A stretch of DNA of 9,973 bases from Clostridia bacterium (GTDB lineage Bacteria; Bacillota; Clostridia; Christensenellales; Aristaeellaceae), in the NCBI GenBank assembly GCA_900754755.1, contig CAAEEC010000415.1:1-9973 (forward strand), written 5' to 3'. This document shows, piece by piece, positions 6,723-9,973 of this stretch (the stretch's first letter is position 1; each line of letters opens with the position of its first letter). Both the position numbers and the translations under genes were made by a program. The notes beneath the pieces are model-generated. The model made no database searches and was not told the origin of the DNA. It saw only the letters and a program-made list of their open reading frames with translations.

Positions 6723-7943
6723 ATGGCTGGGCAAATGGACCGGGTGATTTTGCACTGCGACGCGAACAATTTTTTCGCCTCGGTAGAAAGCCTGGCGCGG
6801 CCGGAACTGAAGACCGTGCCCATGGCGGTTTCCAACAGCGACGACCGGCGGCACGGCGTGATCCTGGCCAAAAACGATTTGGCCAAGCCCTTTGGCGTGA
6901 AAACCGGGGAAAGCGTGCTGGAAGCGCTGAAAAAGTGCCCCGGCCTCACGCTGGTGAAGCCGCACCGCGCGCAATACGGCGAATATTCCCGCAAGCTCAA
7001 CGCGCTCTACCAGCGCTATACCGACCGGGTGGAGGCCGCCTCGATCGACGAGAGCTTTCTGGATGTGACGGATTGCCAAGCGCTGTTCGGTAGCGGCGAG
7101 GAAATCGCAAACGCGCTGCGCAAAAGCGCGCGGGAAGAACTGGGGCTGACCATTTCCGTGGGCGTTTCCTTTAATAAGACGTTCGCTAAGCTGGGCAGCG
7201 ACTACAAAAAGCCGGACGCAACCACGGTTTTGAACCGCGAAAATTTCCGCCAAATTCTCTATCCCCTGCCTGCGGGCGCTATGCTCGGCGTGGGCGGCGC
7301 GGCGGAAGCGTCGCTCAATCGCATCGGCATCCACACCATGGGCGATATCGCGGCGGTGCCGCGCGAAACGCTCGTCGCCTGCCTGGGCAAGTTTGGCGGC
7401 GCGGTGTGGGACGGCGTAATGGGGCTGGATCGGGAGCGCGTGAAGCGCGTGGGCGAATATGAGCCGCCCAAGAGCATTGGCAATGGCGAAACCTTTCCGC
7501 GCGATATCCGGGGCCGCGAGGAAATCGAGGTGGCCCTGATGGCGCTCACGGACAGCGTGGCCCAACGCTTGCGCGCGCACGGTATGGTGGCCAAGACCGT
7601 GACCGTTCAAATCAAGAACCCTTCCTTAAAGGTCATTTCCCGGCAGGCCGCGCTCGCGCACCCCACTTCCGCCACGCTGGCGCTGTACCGGGCCGCGCGA
7701 GATCTGCTGCTGAAGACCTGGCACGTGGAAGCGCCCATCCGCATGCTTACGGTGACGCTTTCGGGCCTGAGCGACCCGGAAGACGCGCGCCAGCTTTCCC
7801 TGTTCGACGACGAAGCCGGCGAGGCGCGCGACGAGCGCCTGTACCACGCGGTAGACGCCATCCGCCAGCGCTATGGTACGGACGCGCTCAAACCCGCCAT
7901 CCTACTCACGCAATTGTTCAACGAAGACGATCCCATTCGATAG
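6723..7943 (+). CDS. dinB: DNA polymerase IV (Y-family translesion polymerase)
   Basis: A 406-residue cytoplasmic polymerase that extends DNA past lesions at low fidelity. The palm/finger region (about 1-170) begins [12 protein letters not shown], with metal-binding D13 and the probable sugar-selecting F18, and continues to SIDES, where D109 and E110 complete the active site. A thumb with a helix-hairpin-helix-like stretch (about 185-240: [21 protein letters not shown]) follows, then the little-finger domain (about 245-350). The C-terminal tail carries QLSLF (357-361), a canonical sliding-clamp binding motif. It is longer than the 351 residues of E. coli DinB. The start ATG follows AAAGGAGG by six bases; a second Met at codon 5 is too far from that site. 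The stop lies 25 bases before the arabinofuranosidase start, so the two are likely cotranscribed. UmuC-like relatives are the main alternative, but the length and clamp motif favour DinB. Confidence 0.94.
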   Translation: MAGQMDRVILHCDANNFFASVESLARPELKTVPMAVSNSDDRRHGVILAKNDLAKPFGVKTGESVLEALKKCPGLTLVKPHRAQYGEYSRKLNALYQRYTDRVEAASIDESFLDVTDCQALFGSGEEIANALRKSAREELGLTISVGVSFNKTFAKLGSDYKKPDATTVLNRENFRQILYPLPAGAMLGVGGAAEASLNRIGIHTMGDIAAVPRETLVACLGKFGGAVWDGVMGLDRERVKRVGEYEPPKSIGNGETFPRDIRGREEIEVALMALTDSVAQRLRAHGMVAKTVTVQIKNPSLKVISRQAALAHPTSATLALYRAARDLLLKTWHVEAPIRMLTVTLSGLSDPEDARQLSLFDDEAGEARDERLYHAVDAIRQRYGTDALKPAILLTQLFNEDDPIR

Positions 7944-7968
7944 AACCATTTGTAGAGGAGGTCATTCC

Positions 7969-9456
7969 ATGCGAATCCTGGTGATGCCCAAGCTGAAACT
8001 CGCGCACATCCATCCGGAAATCTACGGCAATTTTTCCGAGCACCTGGGCCGCTGCATCTATGGCGGCGTATACGTGGGCGAGAACTCGCCCATCCCCAAC
8101 GTGAACGGCATGCGCACCGACGTGGTGGAGGCCTTGCGCCACATCCGCCTGAGCGTTTTGCGCTGGCCGGGCGGTTGCTTTGCCGACGAATACCATTGGA
8201 AGGACGGCGTGGGGCCCAAAGCCGCGCGCAAAACCATGGTGAACACCAACTGGGGCGGCGTGACGGAGGACAATTCCTTTGGCACGCACGAATTTTTGGA
8301 GTTGTGCCGCCAAATCGGCTGCAAGCCCTATATCAACGGCAACCTCGGCAGCGGCACGGTGCAGGAAATGAGCGAGTGGGTGGAATACCTGACGAATCCA
8401 GGCGTTTCCCCCATGGCGGACTGGCGGCGGCAGAATGGCCGCGAAGCGCCCTGGGAAATCCCCTATTTCGGCGTGGGCAACGAAAACTGGGGCTGCGGCG
8501 GCAACATGACCGCCGCGCACTACGCGGATGAATACCGGCGCTACCAAACCTATCTGCGCAATTACGGCGGCGCGCGCGTACACAAGATCGCCTGCGGCGC
8601 GGGCACGAGCATGACGAGCCCCAATTACGATTGGACGGAAACGCTGATGCGCGAAGCGGGCCGGATGATGGACGGGCTCTCCCTGCACTATTACACCACG
8701 CCGCAACGCACGCCTGGCCGCCGGGTCGACGCCACGAACTTCACGCACGAAGAATACGCGGATACCATCTTGAAAGCCGCCTTTATCGAGGAATTGCTGG
8801 AAAAACACGGCGCGATCATGGATCGTTACGATCCTGAAAGGCGCGTGGGCCTGATGGTGGACGAATGGGGCACCTGGTACGACGTGGAAGAGGGCACGAA
8901 TCCCGGCTTCCTCTACCAACAAAATACCATGCGCGATGCGATGGTGGCCGCGCTCTCCCTCAACGCCTTCAACCAGCACGCCAGCCGCGTACACATGGCA
9001 AACATCGCCCAGTTGGCGAACGTGTTGCAGGCCGTGATCCTCACCGAGGGTGAAAACATGGTGCTCACGCCCACTTATCACGTGTTCGATCTCTATAAGG
9101 TACACCAGGGCGCCAGCCTCGTGCATAGCGCGGCCATCGCGCCCCAGATGGATAACGGCGTGCGCCAACTCTCGCACAGCGCTTCCATCGACGAAAGCGG
9201 CGCGGTGCACGTGACCATCGCCAACCTTTCCGACACCGACGGCGCGGATGTGGCGCTGTATTTCGACCAGTGCGCGCTCCAGTTGCAAGAGGGGTACCTG
9301 CTGGCGGGCGACGCGCACGCGCACAACACCTTTGCCGCGCCCCAAGCCGTGCGGCCGGAAGCCTTCGACCGCGTGGAGGCGCAGGCCGCGCCCGAGGGCA
9401 CCAGCGCGAAATTCTCCCTGCCGCGCTGCTCCGTCGCGCGGTTGAGCTTCGCCTGA
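7969..9456 (+). CDS. abfA: Alpha-L-arabinofuranosidase, glycoside hydrolase family 51
   Basis: A 495-residue retaining enzyme that removes terminal alpha-L-arabinofuranosyl units from arabinoxylan or arabinan oligosaccharides. The (beta/alpha)8 barrel opens with [20 protein letters not shown] and [13 protein letters not shown], which shape the sugar pocket. The acid/base is E172 in GVGNENWG and the nucleophile E299 in MVDEWGTWY, close to the spacing in Geobacillus AbfA. A beta-sandwich domain follows from about residue 385 to the end (VHVTIANLS, ending [10 protein letters not shown]). There is no signal peptide, so it acts in the cytoplasm on imported oligosaccharides. The start ATG has AGAGGAGGT eight bases upstream. 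It lies 25 bases after dinB and one base before the Cys-rich gene, in the same probable operon; a metabolic link to dinB is not obvious. Together with the GH3 enzyme it points to hemicellulose use. Confidence 0.97.
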   Translation: MRILVMPKLKLAHIHPEIYGNFSEHLGRCIYGGVYVGENSPIPNVNGMRTDVVEALRHIRLSVLRWPGGCFADEYHWKDGVGPKAARKTMVNTNWGGVTEDNSFGTHEFLELCRQIGCKPYINGNLGSGTVQEMSEWVEYLTNPGVSPMADWRRQNGREAPWEIPYFGVGNENWGCGGNMTAAHYADEYRRYQTYLRNYGGARVHKIACGAGTSMTSPNYDWTETLMREAGRMMDGLSLHYYTTPQRTPGRRVDATNFTHEEYADTILKAAFIEELLEKHGAIMDRYDPERRVGLMVDEWGTWYDVEEGTNPGFLYQQNTMRDAMVAALSLNAFNQHASRVHMANIAQLANVLQAVILTEGENMVLTPTYHVFDLYKVHQGASLVHSAAIAPQMDNGVRQLSHSASIDESGAVHVTIANLSDTDGADVALYFDQCALQLQEGYLLAGDAHAHNTFAAPQAVRPEAFDRVEAQAAPEGTSAKFSLPRCSVARLSFA

Positions 9457-9457
9457 G

Positions 9458-9742
9458 ATGCCCGTTTTCAGCGGCGAAATCCTCTGCCGGCGCTGCGCTG
9501 CGCAAGAGTTGCCCGAGCCGGAACTGCTGCGCTATCTGGATGAATACGTATCTTCCCTGCCCGAAGAAATGCGCGCCAGCGACGAAACCTATGCCCGCCG
9601 CCTAGCCGCCTGCGCCGCTTGCCCGCACCGCACGCGCTATACCTGCACGCTGTGCGGCTGCTATGTGCAGGCGCGCGCGGCCAAGCGCGCCATGGCCTGC
9701 CCGCTTCCCGGCGCGCCCCGCTGGCGGGCAGAAGATCCTTGA
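9458..9742 (+). CDS. Small eight-cysteine protein, probably of the DUF6171 type
   Basis: A 94-residue protein of unknown role. Eight cysteines form CxxC pairs: C10/C13 (LCRRC), C52/C55 (CAACP), C63/C66/C68 (YTCTLCGCYV) and C81 before Pro. The core CAACPHRTRYTCTLCGCYV, then QARAAKRAMACP, resembles the short clostridial proteins I know as DUF6171; that assignment is from memory and unverified. Two zinc or iron-sulfur sites are plausible. A variable acidic linker (about residues 17-50) separates the first pair from the rest. The ATG lies one base after the arabinofuranosidase stop with only a weak purine-rich GTTGAG upstream, so translation probably depends on coupling. No membrane segment or signal peptide. 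Confidence 0.78.
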   Translation: MPVFSGEILCRRCAAQELPEPELLRYLDEYVSSLPEEMRASDETYARRLAACAACPHRTRYTCTLCGCYVQARAAKRAMACPLPGAPRWRAEDP

Positions 9743-9809
9743 CGCCCGGCCCGTCCGCGGGCCAAAGATGGCGACCAACGCAAAATTCTGGAACTGCCGC
9801 CGCGCAGGC

Positions 9810-9837
9810 TTGAATTTTAACGTCCAAGTGGTATAAT
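9810..9837 (+). promoter_or_regulatory. Sigma-A promoter of the aldolase gene with extended -10
   Basis: TTGAAT (9810-9815), a 16-base spacer and TATAAT (9832-9837) preceded by TGG (9829-9831), an extended -10. Transcription would start near 9844, about 28 bases before the aldolase ATG. This marks the aldolase as independent of the dinB unit, although no clear terminator separates them; only a GGCCCG/CGGGCC hairpin without T-run occurs at 9748-9763. Confidence 0.85.
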
Positions 9838-9871
9838 ACTGGAAGAATGAAAGCCAAAGGAGTTGTGGTAC

Positions 9872-9973
9872 ATGGCGCTCGTAACTTCTACTGAAATGTT
9901 CAAAAAGGCGTATGATGGCGGCTATGCCATTGGCGCATTCAATGTCAACAACATGGAAATCATCCAGGGCATC
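9872..9973 (+). CDS. fba: Class II fructose-1,6-bisphosphate aldolase, N-terminal fragment (cut by window end)
   Basis: Only the first 34 codons are present. The opening MALVTSTEMFKKAYDGGYAI followed by GAFNVNNMEIIQGI is typical of the metal-dependent class II aldolases of Firmicutes, where the AFNVNN strand starts the barrel. The enzyme reversibly splits fructose-1,6-bisphosphate into two triose phosphates in glycolysis. The ATG follows AAAGGAG (9856-9862) by nine bases. The zinc ligands lie beyond the window and cannot be checked; related tagatose-bisphosphate aldolases share this N-terminus, so the substrate is not fully settled. Confidence 0.9.
   Translation, partial: MALVTSTEMFKKAYDGGYAIGAFNVNNMEIIQGI

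Noticed and set aside
7918..9345. Very long open frame on the - strand opposite the GH51 gene (and similar ones opposite dinB, clpB and GH3)
   Set aside because: These mirror the codon bias of GC-rich genes; their products are His/Val/Arg-rich with no recognisable domain, and the + strand genes are certain.
9748..9763. Terminator between the Cys-rich gene and the aldolase
   Set aside because: The GGCCCG/CGGGCC stem is only 6 bp and is followed by AAAGATGG, not a T-run.

Overview
The window looks like chromosomal DNA from a GC-rich anaerobic member of the Firmicutes (Bacillota), most likely a gut- or plant-matter-associated clostridial lineage. The grounds are strong AGGAGG-type ribosome binding sites, near-consensus sigma-A promoters, a textbook CtsR operator in front of clpB, a rubrerythrin and ferredoxin-type Fe-S proteins typical of anaerobes, and two plant-polysaccharide glycosidases. 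No taxonomic marker gene is present, so the species cannot be named. I see no mobile element, CRISPR array, rRNA or tRNA.

Layout. (1) Positions 2-1561, + strand: the C-terminal two thirds of a GH3 beta-glycosidase, whose start lies outside the window. (2) Positions 1697-2478, - strand: a translationally coupled pair encoding a small 2x[4Fe-4S] ferredoxin and a polytopic NapH/YccM-like membrane Fe-S protein, converging on the GH3 gene across a hairpin. (3) Positions 2663-5404, + strand: a complete single-gene heat-shock unit with a perfect TTGACA-17-TATAAT promoter, CtsR box, clpB and a strong terminator. (4) Positions 5405-6513: a promoter, an unrecognised reading frame broken by an in-frame TGA, then rubrerythrin, closed by a long hairpin. 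(5) Positions 6618-9742, + strand: a promoter followed by dinB (DNA polymerase IV), a GH51 alpha-L-arabinofuranosidase and a small eight-cysteine protein, packed closely enough to be one operon. (6) Positions 9810-9973: promoter and first 34 codons of a class II fructose-bisphosphate aldolase.

How the genes fit together. The two glycosidases fit trimming of arabinoxylan or arabinan oligosaccharides, probably inside the cell, with the sugars feeding central metabolism (the aldolase). ClpB and rubrerythrin are protein-damage and oxidative-stress functions, DinB handles DNA damage, and the ferredoxin/membrane protein pair is an electron-transfer module without a visible partner. These are mostly ordinary housekeeping and accessory genes. 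The least explained parts are the interrupted frame upstream of rubrerythrin, the Fe-S pair, and the Cys-rich protein at the end of the dinB-arabinofuranosidase unit.
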